DNA of 64,000 nt from contig NZ_VJVW01000001.1 in the NCBI RefSeq assembly GCF_009735585.1, positions 268,947 to 332,946 on the forward strand, read 5' to 3'. Shown here piece by piece: positions 8,727 to 17,831 of the stretch. The notes beneath the pieces are model-generated. The model did no database searches. It saw only the letters and a list, made by a program, of their open reading frames with translations, and was not told where the DNA came from. Position 1 is the first letter of the stretch, and every line of letters starts with the position of its first letter. The translations under genes were made by a program, and so were the position numbers. Origin of the DNA: Christiangramia aestuarii. GTDB taxonomy: Bacteria; Bacteroidota; Bacteroidia; Flavobacteriales; Flavobacteriaceae.

Positions 8727-9713
8727 TTATACCGAAGTGATGTCTGCCACCCTTCGCAATTCTTTATCTATTTTGGCTTCGCCTTTAATGGCGGTAACCA
8801 GGTCTACATGTACCACTTTCTGGTGGTGAATGCCTACCATAATCTCGGTCTTATTGTCCATTAGGGCCTCTACAGCACCTACTCCCAGTTTACTGGCCAG
8901 GACGCGGTCAAAACAGCTAGGTGAACCACCACGCTGGATATGCCCTAGAACCGAAACTCTTATTTCGTATTCGTCAAGGTTTTCCTCGATATAGCTGGCA
9001 AGTTCGAAAATATTCTTTCCGCTTTTCTCGCCTTCGGCTACTACAATGATACTGGAGGTCTTTCCAGATTTCTTACTCTTTCGCAGGGAATCAATCAGTC
9101 GTTCTGCGCCAAGATTCTCTTCAGGGATAAGGATCTCTTCGGCTCCAGCCCCTATACCGCTGTTTAAAGCAATATCTCCGGCATCGCGCCCCATCACCTC
9201 GATAAGAAAAAGCCGGTTATGAGAACTGGCCGTATCGCGAATCTTATCTATGGCTTCCACAACGGTATTCAAAGCAGTATCATATCCAAGAGTATAATCG
9301 GTTCCATTGATGTCGTTATCTATAGTCGCCGGGATCCCCACAATAGGAAAATTGAATTCCTGGCTGAATAACTGGCCACCGGTAAAGGTTCCGTCGCCCC
9401 CAATAACAATAAGGGCGTCCACATTGTTCGCCTTAAGATTATCAAAAGCTTTTTTACGGCCTTCCTTGGTTTTGAACTCTTCTGAACGCGTTGATTTAAG
9501 GAAGGTTCCTCCCTTATTAATGATATTCCTTACAGAACGGGCATCGAGTTTTTCGAAGTCGGCTTCAATAAGCCCCTGATACCCCCTATATACGCCGGTG
9601 CAGTCTAATTTATAGAAAGAACATGCACGTACGACTGCTCTTATTGCAGCATTCATTCCCGGGGCATCTCCCCCGGAAGTTAGAACCGCAATGTTTCTTA
9701 TTTTTTCACCCAT
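8727..9713 (-). CDS. pfkA: ATP-dependent 6-phosphofructokinase
   Basis: A 328-residue PfkA of usual bacterial size. The N-terminal nucleotide loop is LTSGGDAPGMN (11-21); GGDGT (105-109) has Gly rather than the Asp seen in pyrophosphate-dependent enzymes, so ATP is the likely donor. The catalytic motif TIDND (about 131-135) is present. It commits fructose 6-phosphate to glycolysis. It leads the pfkA-gap operon. The palindromic core AAAACGTTTT 53 bp upstream of its start matches the operator beside the LacI gene at 18 kb, suggesting sugar-responsive control. Confidence 0.96.
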   Translation of the reverse strand: MGEKIRNIAVLTSGGDAPGMNAAIRAVVRACSFYKLDCTGVYRGYQGLIEADFEKLDARSVRNIINKGGTFLKSTRSEEFKTKEGRKKAFDNLKANNVDALIVIGGDGTFTGGQLFSQEFNFPIVGIPATIDNDINGTDYTLGYDTALNTVVEAIDKIRDTASSHNRLFLIEVMGRDAGDIALNSGIGAGAEEILIPEENLGAERLIDSLRKSKKSGKTSSIIVVAEGEKSGKNIFELASYIEENLDEYEIRVSVLGHIQRGGSPSCFDRVLASKLGVGAVEALMDNKTEIMVGIHHQKVVHVDLVTAIKGEAKIDKELRRVADITSV

Positions 9714-9719
9714 TTACTT

Positions 9720-9777
9720 CAAAACTAACCCCTTTAAAATCATTAACCTAATTTCGGAAAAAACTAAAACGTTTTCG
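9720..9777 (-). promoter_or_regulatory. pfkA upstream region: -7-like box and LacI-type operator half-sites
   Basis: AAAACGTTTT (9766-9775), extended on one side to AAAACGTTTTCG (9766-9777), matches 12 of 14 bases of the perfect palindrome CGAAAACGTTTTCG at 18961. Nearer the gene, minus-strand TAGTTTTG (9727-9720) fits TANNTTTG, but it lies so close to the ATG that the transcript would be nearly leaderless. The true promoter may therefore be elsewhere. Confidence 0.55.
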
Positions 9778-9790
9778 GTTAATAACTAAT

Positions 9791-9818
9791 AAAAAAAGCC
9801 ACTATAAAGTGGCTTTTT
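9791..9818 (-). terminator. Rho-independent terminator after the lipoprotein alpha-amylase
   Basis: Stem AAAAGCCACT / AGTGGCTTTT with a short ATAA loop and a T-run on the minus strand, 21 bp past the stop of the 9839-11284 gene. It closes the left arm of the alpha-glucan locus and insulates pfkA. Confidence 0.9.
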
Positions 9819-9838
9819 GCAAATATTTATGACTTTAA

Positions 9839-11284
9839 TTAATTATTTATCAAAATTTTATACTCCCAGGGCTTAAACTGCACCTGCTGATCTTTGTAAA
9901 TAGAAAAGTTGGAATCGTTCATATAATCTTTAAAATCTCCTTCTGCTTCCACCTTAAATGAAACAGGTTGATTCGTCATGTTGGCGATATAATATAGTGC
10001 CTGTCCATTCTTCTCTCTTTTAAAGGCAAGAACCTTTTCTTCAGCTGAAGTCTTTACATCAGTATATGTGGCAGCCTTCTTACCGCCATGCAATGCTGGA
10101 TTTGAATTTTTTAGCCTACCCAGTTTTTCTAAAAGCGGGTATACCTTGCCCTTGGTTTTTGGGATGGTATCTTTTTCGAAGAACAATAACCTCTTATCCA
10201 AATCGTATTCCTGCCCGCTGTAAATCAGTGGCATCCCCGGCAGGGTATAGGTAAGTGCAAGCATGGCTTCTGAAGCCTCTCCCATTCGCTCTCTTACCGT
10301 ACCGGCCCAGGAATTCTCATCATGGTTGGTCACAAAATTCATCAGGTAATCATCATCCTGAAAGCTGGTATCGATCTTCTTCATATAATCATCCCAGTCT
10401 TTCGCATTCTTTTCACCTTTGGCAATGCTGTTCATTAAGTGATGACCTTCCCAGTTGTACCCCATTTCGAAAGCATTGTGAAAAAGGTCTTTCGGATTAT
10501 CGGCTTCAGCCAGCATGAATACAGGCTTTTCCTTTCTAATTTCGGAGGCAGCGGTTTCCCAGAAATCTGTTGGTACCGAGTGTGCGGCATCTGCCCTGAA
10601 ACCATCTACGTCATGCTCCTTAACCCAGAAAAGCATTTCTTCTATCATTTTCTGGCGCATCTCCTGGTTGTCGAAATTAAGATCGGCAACATCTGTCCAG
10701 CCCCACGGCTCCCCCGTTTCGTCGTTAATAGGATCTGTGATCTCGCCATTCTTATCCTTGGTATAGTATTCCGGGTGCTCGGTGATCCATTCATGGTCCC
10801 AGCCCGTATGGTTGGCCACCCAATCAAGGATCACATACATCCCATTCTCGTGGGCGGTTTGTACCAGCTCATCGAAATCTTCCATATTCCCATGCTCCGG
10901 ATTCACCGCAGAGTAATCTGAAATGGAATAATAGCTTCCTAAATACTTCTTTCTTTCCTCGGGATCCTTAATATCTTCCACATCCTTGTCCCCGGTCGCT
11001 TTACGGTTCTTTTCAGAAATAGGGTACATAGGCATTAACCAGATCACCTTCACTCCAAGTTCCTTAAGCTGTGGAATATCCTTGGTAAAAGCATCAAAGC
11101 TACCTTCAGGCGAATACTGCCTGATATTTGCCTCGTAGATCACGGCAGATTCGAGCATTTCATTGCTCACCGGGGCCAGGCTTAAACTATCTTTTTTAGT
11201 TTCCTGTTCCGGGTCATTTTTAGGTTCATTTTTACAGGAGACCAGAAAACTGATCAGCATTAAAATCAGGGCAATCTTTTTCAT
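9839..11284 (-). CDS. GH13 alpha-amylase family lipoprotein
   Basis: A 481-residue protein with an SPII signal (lipobox Cys17 in FLVSCKNEP), so it is membrane-anchored outside the cytoplasm. The GH13 barrel carries the nucleophile Asp232 in GFRADAAH, acid/base Glu260 in MLAEADNP and transition-state stabiliser Asp322 in TNHDENSW. It should hydrolyse alpha-1,4 bonds in starch or maltodextrin. It is the last gene of the MFS-pgmB-GH65-GH13-GH13 arm, 27 bp after the preceding GH13 gene, and is followed by a strong terminator. Periplasmic versus surface location is not decided. Confidence 0.93.
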   Translation of the reverse strand: MKKIALILMLISFLVSCKNEPKNDPEQETKKDSLSLAPVSNEMLESAVIYEANIRQYSPEGSFDAFTKDIPQLKELGVKVIWLMPMYPISEKNRKATGDKDVEDIKDPEERKKYLGSYYSISDYSAVNPEHGNMEDFDELVQTAHENGMYVILDWVANHTGWDHEWITEHPEYYTKDKNGEITDPINDETGEPWGWTDVADLNFDNQEMRQKMIEEMLFWVKEHDVDGFRADAAHSVPTDFWETAASEIRKEKPVFMLAEADNPKDLFHNAFEMGYNWEGHHLMNSIAKGEKNAKDWDDYMKKIDTSFQDDDYLMNFVTNHDENSWAGTVRERMGEASEAMLALTYTLPGMPLIYSGQEYDLDKRLLFFEKDTIPKTKGKVYPLLEKLGRLKNSNPALHGGKKAATYTDVKTSAEEKVLAFKREKNGQALYYIANMTNQPVSFKVEAEGDFKDYMNDSNFSIYKDQQVQFKPWEYKILINN

Positions 11285-11311
11285 TTGTATTTATTTAGGT
11301 TATCTAAGTTT

Positions 11312-13171
11312 TTAATTCATTTTAGTGGTGAAGAAATATGGACCTCTCTCGGGTAGTCGTATTTTATCTTTCCACTCTATTTTTTCTCCGGAAATAAGAT
11401 TCTTCATTGTAGTGCCTTTTAGGTCCAGTTCCTCGAATCTTTTAAGATGAAGGTCAAAAAGCTTTTCATTTTTGTTCAGGATAAGCACGACCTTTTCATC
11501 GCCCGAGATCCTGGAAGTAAGATAAACTCCATCTTCCGGGGCAAAATGAATGGTTTTGCCTCGCTTTATAGCTTCAGAATTTTTACGGTAGTTCAGGATG
11601 TTTTTCATGAATTTCTGCATATCCTTCTGTTCCACGGAAAGTCCTTCCCCGGTAAAGGCATTCACCTTCGAATCTTTCCAGCCTCCAGGGAAATCTGTAC
11701 GAATCAGGCCATGGTCTCCTGGCTTTTCAGAATCATCCATTAAGATCGCAGTTCCGTAGTAGATCTGAAGTATCCTCGGCAAAACCGATATATAGCTGAT
11801 CGCCATTTTCGTATTAGGAATATCCTCCTTAAGCTGAGTGTAGATCCTGCTCATATCGTGGTTATCCGGGAAGATCAGAATATTCTCGGGAGATTCGTAG
11901 GAGAAATCATTTGAAAGGCCCTCGTACAATTTATGCAGGCCTTTTTCCCAGCCTTCATCTTCATTGAGCCCTTCCACGATCTTGGCCTGCAGGGCAAAAT
12001 CCATGGTGCTTTTCTGGTTAGAATCATAACCATTTTCCACTCCATCCTGCCAGTATCTAATAAGCAAGGGATTGTAACTCCACTCCTCGCCAACGATATT
12101 GAATTTAGGATATTCCTTCATGATCGCCCCGGCCCAGTCGCTCATAAAAGTCTTGTTGGGATAAGGATAGGTGTCCTGGCGAATCCCGCCAAGGCCAAGG
12201 GTCTCAATCCACCAGATGCTATTCTGGATAAGGTATCTAGCCATAAAGGGATTGCGCTGATTAAGATCTGGCATCGTATCTACGAACCAGCCATCGCTCA
12301 TCCTCTTTTTGTCGTATTCTGAAGCATAAAGATCTTGATTAGTGGTTCTTTTATGGTTCGAAAAGATCATTTTCTCCCCATTCTCGTAGCGCTGCTGGTA
12401 GTTGATCCAGTCGCTAAATGGAAGGTCCTCCATCCACCAGTGTTCCAGCCCAATGTGATTGGCTACCTGGTCCATGATAATTTTTATATTCCTTTCACCG
12501 GCTTTATCGGCCAGTTCCTTATACTCTTCCAGGGTTCCGAACCTAGGGTCTACCCTGTAAAAATCGGTCATGGCATACCCGTGATAGGATTGATTTTTCA
12601 TGTCGTTAATGAGCAAGGGAGAAGACCAGATGGCGGTAAAACCCATTTCATCTATATAATCCAGGTGATCTATGATACCTTTAATATCACCCCCGTGGCG
12701 GGCATAATGATCCTCACGGTTAATGGTCTTTTCGTTCAGGCTTTCATCTATATCGTTGGAGGTATCTCCATTTGCGAAACGATCTGGAGTGATCAGGTAG
12801 ATCGCATCAGTATTATCAAAACCTACATATTCTTCCGCTGGCTTTGATCGTTTTTTTAATTCATAGTCATAAGTTTCAGTAGATCCATCAGGCATCTCAA
12901 AATTGAGTTTGAAAGTACCTGGTTTTACATTTGCCGAGATATGCAGGTTTATGAATAAATAATTGGGGGAATCGGCTTTATGAGTTTTCACTATGCTTAC
13001 TCCTTCATAATCCAGGGCAGGTACAGCTTTACTAATGTCCTTGCCATAAACCATGAGCTGAAGCCCCGGTTCTTCGAATCCCACCCACCAATTAGGTGGT
13101 TCCACCCGTTCTATTTGAGAAAAAGCATTCAAACCAAGCAGAAAAATTAAAAGGAAAAATATTTTTTTCAT
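11312..13171 (-). CDS. Periplasmic GH13 neopullulanase/cyclomaltodextrinase (SusA-like)
   Basis: A 619-residue protein with an SPI signal (MKKIFFLLIFLLGLNAFSQ). An N-terminal Cyc-maltodext_N beta-sandwich (about 20-110) precedes the GH13 barrel and a C-terminal beta domain. Catalytic residues are Asp333 in GIRQDTYPY, Glu362 in VGEEWSY and Asp439 in PDNHDMSR. This is the SusA/neopullulanase arrangement: it linearises and trims maltodextrins or cyclodextrins in the periplasm. It lies 54 bp after the GH65 gene, separated by a hairpin terminator, and 27 bp before the lipoprotein amylase. Confidence 0.93.
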   Translation of the reverse strand: MKKIFFLLIFLLGLNAFSQIERVEPPNWWVGFEEPGLQLMVYGKDISKAVPALDYEGVSIVKTHKADSPNYLFINLHISANVKPGTFKLNFEMPDGSTETYDYELKKRSKPAEEYVGFDNTDAIYLITPDRFANGDTSNDIDESLNEKTINREDHYARHGGDIKGIIDHLDYIDEMGFTAIWSSPLLINDMKNQSYHGYAMTDFYRVDPRFGTLEEYKELADKAGERNIKIIMDQVANHIGLEHWWMEDLPFSDWINYQQRYENGEKMIFSNHKRTTNQDLYASEYDKKRMSDGWFVDTMPDLNQRNPFMARYLIQNSIWWIETLGLGGIRQDTYPYPNKTFMSDWAGAIMKEYPKFNIVGEEWSYNPLLIRYWQDGVENGYDSNQKSTMDFALQAKIVEGLNEDEGWEKGLHKLYEGLSNDFSYESPENILIFPDNHDMSRIYTQLKEDIPNTKMAISYISVLPRILQIYYGTAILMDDSEKPGDHGLIRTDFPGGWKDSKVNAFTGEGLSVEQKDMQKFMKNILNYRKNSEAIKRGKTIHFAPEDGVYLTSRISGDEKVVLILNKNEKLFDLHLKRFEELDLKGTTMKNLISGEKIEWKDKIRLPERGPYFFTTKMN

Positions 13172-13185
13172 TTGAGGTCTTTTAC

Positions 13186-13218
13186 AAAAAAAGGGCTTTC
13201 TGAAAGATCAGAAAGCCC
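13186..13218 (-). terminator. Hairpin terminator inside the left arm, after the GH65 gene
   Basis: Stem GGGCTTTCTGA / TCAGAAAGCCC with a 4-base loop, then a T7 run on the minus strand, 8 bp after the GH65 stop and 15 bp before the GH13 start. No new promoter is evident after it, so it probably acts as a partial terminator that lowers expression of the two downstream GH13 genes. Confidence 0.85.
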
Positions 13219-13225
13219 ATACTAT

Positions 13226-15532
13226 TTAGGCGCTTACTGTTGAATCTGGTAACACTTCAACCGCTTTACCATTTACCAGGATCTCCAGGGAGTCACTGCC
13301 TTCCATAGAGAACTCAGTCTTATCTGCAGATACATTCACCTTAAGTATCCTGTCACGGAAATTTACTTTAAAAGAGTAGGCCTTCCATTGTTCCGGGATC
13401 TGCGGCTTGAACGAAAGCTGGTCGTTCTCAACCCTCATTCCGCCGAAACCTTCTACGATACTCATCCAGGTACCGGCCATACTGGTAATATGGCAACCTT
13501 CTTCTACCTCTTTATTATAATCGTCCAGATCCAGCCTGGAAGTTCTCAGGTAAAATTGGTAAGCCTGCTCCATTCTACCTAGCAAAGCAGCCTGTATGCT
13601 GTGAACACAAGGAGAAAGAGAAGACTCATGAACCGTTAGTGGCTCGTAGAAATCGAAATGTTTCTTAAGCTCCTCCTTGCTGAAATGATCTGCAAAGAAA
13701 TAGAATCCCTGCAGCACATCTGCCTGCTTGATATAACAAGATCTAAGGATCCTGTCCCAGCTCCATTTCTGGTTGATAGGGCGTTGCTTTTTGTCCAGCT
13801 GGGAAACCGGTATGATCTCCTTATCCAGGAATCCGTCCTGCTGCAGGTATACTCCGTGCTCTTCAGAATGTGGGAAGTACATGCCTTCGGCTACCTCTCT
13901 CCAGTCAGACATCTCTCCCTCATTAAGTGAGGTCAAGCCCATCACACGGGTATAATCCTCCTGGTAAGCATCCTTTACCTTGTCTATCATTTCAAGGCAA
14001 TACTCAATGCACCACTTGGCGATATAGTTAGTATACCAGTTATTGTTTACGTTATTTTCATATTCGTTAGGCCCGGTAACCCCAAGGATGACATATTTGT
14101 TCTTTGCCTTACTGAAGTTAGCGCGCTGATGCCAGAACCTGGCAATAGCGATCATAACTTCCAGGCCTTTCTCCGGGATATAGCTGAAGTCTCCGGTAAA
14201 CCTTACATAATTATATATGGCAAATACCATGGCTCCATTCCTGTGAATCTCCTCAAAAGTGATCTCCCATTCGTTATGGCTTTCCTCTCCGTTCATGGTC
14301 ACCATAGGATACAGGGCTGCTCCATTAGAAAATCCTAATTTGGCAGCATTCTCCTTGGCCTTTTCCAAATGGTTATATCTATAGGTAAGTAGCTTCCTCG
14401 CGACGTTCTGGTCTTTGGTCGCCATATAGAAGGGAATACAGTAAGCCTCAGTATCCCAGTAAGTACTACCTCCGTATTTCTCACCGGTAAATCCTTTAGG
14501 CCCTATGTTCAGCCTTTCGTCCTTACCAAGATAGGTCTGGTTAAGCTGGAAAATATTGAACCTGATTCCCTGCTGTGCCTTTACATCTCCAGAAATAGTA
14601 ATATCTGCCATCTCCCAGATAGCCGCCCAGGCGTCTTTTTGTTCCTGCTTAAGCTGATCAAAACCTTTTTTCACCGCCCTATCCAGTACCATCGAAGCTG
14701 CCTGTACAAGGTCTGAACGTTTATGATTCATATCGGTTACATACCCGGCGTATTTCACAATTCCGGCTGTCTCACCTTTTTTGGCATCAAGCACGTAAGA
14801 GAAGGTAATTTTATCGTCTGTGGTTGCAACTTCAGGAGATAGTTGCAGTTTTTCACCAGATTTAAAGATCTCAGACTGCATATAAGTTCCTACATGGAAT
14901 TCGGTTTTCAGGGTTTTAGAAACCACATAGCCGCGTCCCTTATCGGCTTTTACTTCCAAGGTCTTCCAGAACCTTTCTTCCCAGTTCGCGTCTGTATTAG
15001 TGATCCCCGCATCCAGGTAAGGATCAAATTTTATCTGCGCATCCTGATTCATAGGAGTCACCTCGAACTTGATGGCTCCCAGTTCATCCTGCACTATAGA
15101 AAGAAAACGAATCGCCTTTACCTCAACCTCAATTCCATTTGGCATTTTAGCTTCAAAAGACCTGGCCAGGAAACCTTCTTTCATATTAAGCTCCCTTCTG
15201 AAATTATCCACCTTGGTGCAGGTATGGAGGTCCAGAGCTTCGCCATTCACATAAATATTAATACCAATCCAGTTTGGTGCATTAAGCACTTTTGCGAAAT
15301 ATTCTGGATAACCGTTCTTCCACCAGCCCACTTTGGTCTTGTCTGGGTAAAACACTCCTCCAATATAACTTCCCTGGAAACTGGGCCCCGAATAGTGTTC
15401 CTCAAAATTGGCACGCTGCCCCATGGCCCCGTTACCAATACTGAATAAACTTTCAGAAGATTTTACTCGTCCCGGGTCAAACTCTTCTTCTATGATCGAC
15501 CACGCATCAGGTTTAATATAATCTTGATTCAT
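13226..15532 (-). CDS. GH65 family glycosyl phosphorylase, probable maltose phosphorylase
   Basis: A 768-residue GH65 protein: N-terminal beta-sandwich, helical linker, (alpha/alpha)6 barrel and C-terminal sheet. The catalytic Glu490 lies in VTGPNEYENNVNNN, aligned with the general acid of known GH65 phosphorylases. It splits maltose with phosphate into beta-glucose 1-phosphate and glucose. That the gene pairs with beta-phosphoglucomutase (1-bp overlap) supports phosphorolysis with a beta product. Kojibiose or trehalose phosphorylase activity is not excluded by sequence, but the starch context favours maltose. There is no signal peptide, so it is cytoplasmic. Confidence 0.93.
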   Translation of the reverse strand: MNQDYIKPDAWSIIEEEFDPGRVKSSESLFSIGNGAMGQRANFEEHYSGPSFQGSYIGGVFYPDKTKVGWWKNGYPEYFAKVLNAPNWIGINIYVNGEALDLHTCTKVDNFRRELNMKEGFLARSFEAKMPNGIEVEVKAIRFLSIVQDELGAIKFEVTPMNQDAQIKFDPYLDAGITNTDANWEERFWKTLEVKADKGRGYVVSKTLKTEFHVGTYMQSEIFKSGEKLQLSPEVATTDDKITFSYVLDAKKGETAGIVKYAGYVTDMNHKRSDLVQAASMVLDRAVKKGFDQLKQEQKDAWAAIWEMADITISGDVKAQQGIRFNIFQLNQTYLGKDERLNIGPKGFTGEKYGGSTYWDTEAYCIPFYMATKDQNVARKLLTYRYNHLEKAKENAAKLGFSNGAALYPMVTMNGEESHNEWEITFEEIHRNGAMVFAIYNYVRFTGDFSYIPEKGLEVMIAIARFWHQRANFSKAKNKYVILGVTGPNEYENNVNNNWYTNYIAKWCIEYCLEMIDKVKDAYQEDYTRVMGLTSLNEGEMSDWREVAEGMYFPHSEEHGVYLQQDGFLDKEIIPVSQLDKKQRPINQKWSWDRILRSCYIKQADVLQGFYFFADHFSKEELKKHFDFYEPLTVHESSLSPCVHSIQAALLGRMEQAYQFYLRTSRLDLDDYNKEVEEGCHITSMAGTWMSIVEGFGGMRVENDQLSFKPQIPEQWKAYSFKVNFRDRILKVNVSADKTEFSMEGSDSLEILVNGKAVEVLPDSTVSA

Positions 15533-16197
15533 TACTTCTCGTTATTCAATAATTTGTCTATAAACTTTAAATCTATTTCAGTGAAATCTGGAAAAACATA
15601 ATCTGCTTCACCAAGCACATTTTTCTCTCCAATTCCAACACTGGTCATTTTTCCGATATTGGCCGCCTGTACTCCGGCTACCGAATCTTCAAACACTACG
15701 CACTCCTTTGGTTGTGCGTTAAGCTTATCTGCCGCGATCAGGAAAACCTCAGGATCGGGCTTGGCTTTGCTCACATCTGTCCCATCAACTATGGCATCGA
15801 ACCTGTGGTACAGATCTATTTTTTTTAAGATAGGGCGGGCATTCTTACTGGCCGAACCCAGGGCGTAAGGCACCTGTTGTTCTGTAAGGTAATCCAGTAT
15901 CTTTTCTACTCCCGGAAGGATCTCGCTGGCATCCATCTTATCCACATAAGATAAGTAATTTTCATTTTTCATGGCCATCTGCCTTTGAAACTCCTCTTCA
16001 GAAAGCTCCATATTTCCCCATTCGAGGATCTTTTTTAAAGAATCTACTCTGCTTACTCCTTTTAACTGCTCATTCTGCTCTTCAGTAAAATCGAACCCAA
16101 GATCATTGGCCAGTTTTCTCCAGGCCAGAAAATGAAATTTCGCCGTATCTACAATTACACCGTCAAGGTCGAATATGAATGCTTTATGATTGCTCAT
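15532..16197 (-). CDS. pgmB: Beta-phosphoglucomutase (HAD superfamily)
   Basis: A 221-residue HAD enzyme with motif I FDLDGVIVDT (9-18), cap domain, and motif III/IV in GSASKNA and VFEDSVAGVQAA. It converts beta-glucose 1-phosphate, the product of the adjacent GH65 phosphorylase, to glucose 6-phosphate through an aspartyl-phosphate intermediate. Its stop overlaps the GH65 start by one base (TAATG), and its start lies 14 bp inside the end of the MFS gene, so all three are translationally coupled. Confidence 0.95.
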   Translation of the reverse strand: MSNHKAFIFDLDGVIVDTAKFHFLAWRKLANDLGFDFTEEQNEQLKGVSRVDSLKKILEWGNMELSEEEFQRQMAMKNENYLSYVDKMDASEILPGVEKILDYLTEQQVPYALGSASKNARPILKKIDLYHRFDAIVDGTDVSKAKPDPEVFLIAADKLNAQPKECVVFEDSVAGVQAANIGKMTSVGIGEKNVLGEADYVFPDFTEIDLKFIDKLLNNEK

Positions 16198-17704
16198 CTA
16201 TATTTATTCTTTTGTTTGTTTGAACTCTTAAAGTTAAAAGTCCCGATAAGATCATGGAACAACCTCCCACGATCAAAGCGTAGATAGGTTCTCCATTAAA
16301 TAGTTCCTTTACCAGAAACCCGAGGATAGTAGCGGCCACGATTTGTGGGATCACGATAAAGAAGTTAAAAACTCCCATATAGTAACCCATTTTTGCTGAA
16401 GGCAAGGCTCCGGAAAGCATGGCGTAAGGAATGGACAATATACTTGCCCAGGCCACACCAACGCCAACCATCGCCAGGAGTAATCCTACTTTATCTCCAA
16501 GGAAATAGACCGAGATAAGACCCAGACCACCCATGGTTAAGGCAAGTAAATGCGTTACCTTATTACTGGTCCTTCTTGCTATTACAGGCAACAGGAAAGC
16601 TACCGCCGCGGCAACCCCGTTATAAACGGTGAACATTACCGTAACCCAGTCTGCCGCATCGTTATATAATTCTGAAGTGGTATCATTGGTACCAAATACA
16701 TGCCCGGTCACTGCCGGAGTGGTATAGATCCACATAGAAAAAAGGGCGAACCAGGAAAAGAATTGCACCCAGGCCAATTGCTTCATCGCCGGGGGCATGT
16801 TCATCATATCTGTGATTATAACGGTAAAGCCGTTACGCACCTCCTTCTTTCGAAGGGAAGAAACGATCATGAATAGCAGTCCGGCCACGATAAGGCCTAC
16901 AAAGAGAATATAAAGTTCCTTGGTAAGTCCGTTTTCATAGATCAGGAAAGAAACGATAACTCCTACCGCAGCCATCACTGCACCGGCAATGAACTGGTTC
17001 CTGATATTTTTAGACTTGTCTACAACCTCAACTCTTTCAGGTTTGTTCTTAAGCTTCTCCTTTTCGAAGGCCTCCAGTTCTTCAGGTGAATATTCCCGGG
17101 ACCGGATCACCGTCCATAATACTGCCAGGAAAAAGACCACGCCCCCTACATAGAAAGACCACTTTACAGAATCTGGGATCACGCCTTCAGGCGCGGTATT
17201 GCTTATACCGAACCAATTGGTGAACATATAAGGTAATAAGGATCCCACTACAGCTCCTACTCCAATGAAAAAACTTTGCATGGCAAATCCCAGGGTACGC
17301 TGCCGGTCTGGCAAGTTATCCCCCACGAAGGCCCTGAAAGGTTCCATAGAAATATTGATAGAGGCATCCATGATCCATAGAGTACCCGCAGCCACCCATA
17401 AAGTGGGTGAATTAGGCATAATGAATAAGGCTATGGAAGACAGGATGGCTCCAATGAGAAAATAAGGTCTTCTTCTTCCCAGTCTGGTCCAGGTACGATC
17501 GCTGAAATAACCAATAATTGGCTGCACGACCAGACCTGTTACAGGAGCCGCGATCCATAAAATAGGGATCTCCTCGACGCTTGCACCAAGGGTTTCAAAG
17601 ATTCTTGAAGTATTAGCATTCTGAAGGGCGAACCCGAACTGGATCCCCAGGAATCCAAAACTCATGTTCCAGATCTCCCAAAAGCTTAAGGTACGTTTAC
17701 GCAT
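16184..17704 (-). CDS. MFS transporter of the SLC45/maltose type
   Basis: About 506 residues with 12 predicted membrane helices and a polar central segment (about 205-245). The loop 2-3 motif GYFSDRTWTRLGRRRPYF is the signature of the SLC45/GPH-like sugar carriers. It should carry maltose or short maltodextrins across the inner membrane. The frame opens at 17734, but the ATG at 17704 (MRKRTLSFWEIWNMSFGF) fits homologues better and is chosen. It is the first gene of the left arm, with its own promoter just after the LacI gene. Confidence 0.9.
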   Translation of the reverse strand: MRKRTLSFWEIWNMSFGFLGIQFGFALQNANTSRIFETLGASVEEIPILWIAAPVTGLVVQPIIGYFSDRTWTRLGRRRPYFLIGAILSSIALFIMPNSPTLWVAAGTLWIMDASINISMEPFRAFVGDNLPDRQRTLGFAMQSFFIGVGAVVGSLLPYMFTNWFGISNTAPEGVIPDSVKWSFYVGGVVFFLAVLWTVIRSREYSPEELEAFEKEKLKNKPERVEVVDKSKNIRNQFIAGAVMAAVGVIVSFLIYENGLTKELYILFVGLIVAGLLFMIVSSLRKKEVRNGFTVIITDMMNMPPAMKQLAWVQFFSWFALFSMWIYTTPAVTGHVFGTNDTTSELYNDAADWVTVMFTVYNGVAAAVAFLLPVIARRTSNKVTHLLALTMGGLGLISVYFLGDKVGLLLAMVGVGVAWASILSIPYAMLSGALPSAKMGYYMGVFNFFIVIPQIVAATILGFLVKELFNGEPIYALIVGGCSMILSGLLTLRVQTNKRINIDEQS

Positions 17705-17801
17705 ATCGTAAATTTTAATGATCACGATAAGCACTAAGACTTATCAAAACTTAAAACAGGTAGGAAGTAAAAATATAAGTTCTGATAAATTTTAACTGGG
17801 G

Positions 17802-17809
17802 CAAATATA
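17802..17809 (-). promoter_or_regulatory. Predicted -7 box for the MFS-pgmB-GH65 operon
   Basis: Minus-strand TATATTTG matches TANNTTTG about 98 bp before the MFS start and 23 bp past the LacI stop. The -33 TTG is weak (TTC at about 18 bp). It suggests that the left arm has its own promoter rather than relying on readthrough from the regulator. Confidence 0.5.
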
Positions 17810-17831
17810 AAATTTTTTTAAAATGAACCGT

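Noticed and set aside
10439-10921. A 160-codon plus-strand open frame across the lipoprotein alpha-amylase gene
   Set aside because: It is antisense to the conserved GH13 catalytic region and has no family features.
12335-12847. A 170-codon plus-strand frame within the SusA-like gene
   Set aside because: Antisense to a conserved enzyme; no start context and no recognisable domain.
14843-15448. A 201-codon plus-strand frame within the GH65 gene
   Set aside because: Antisense to the conserved N-terminal domain of the phosphorylase; composition is that of a shadow frame.
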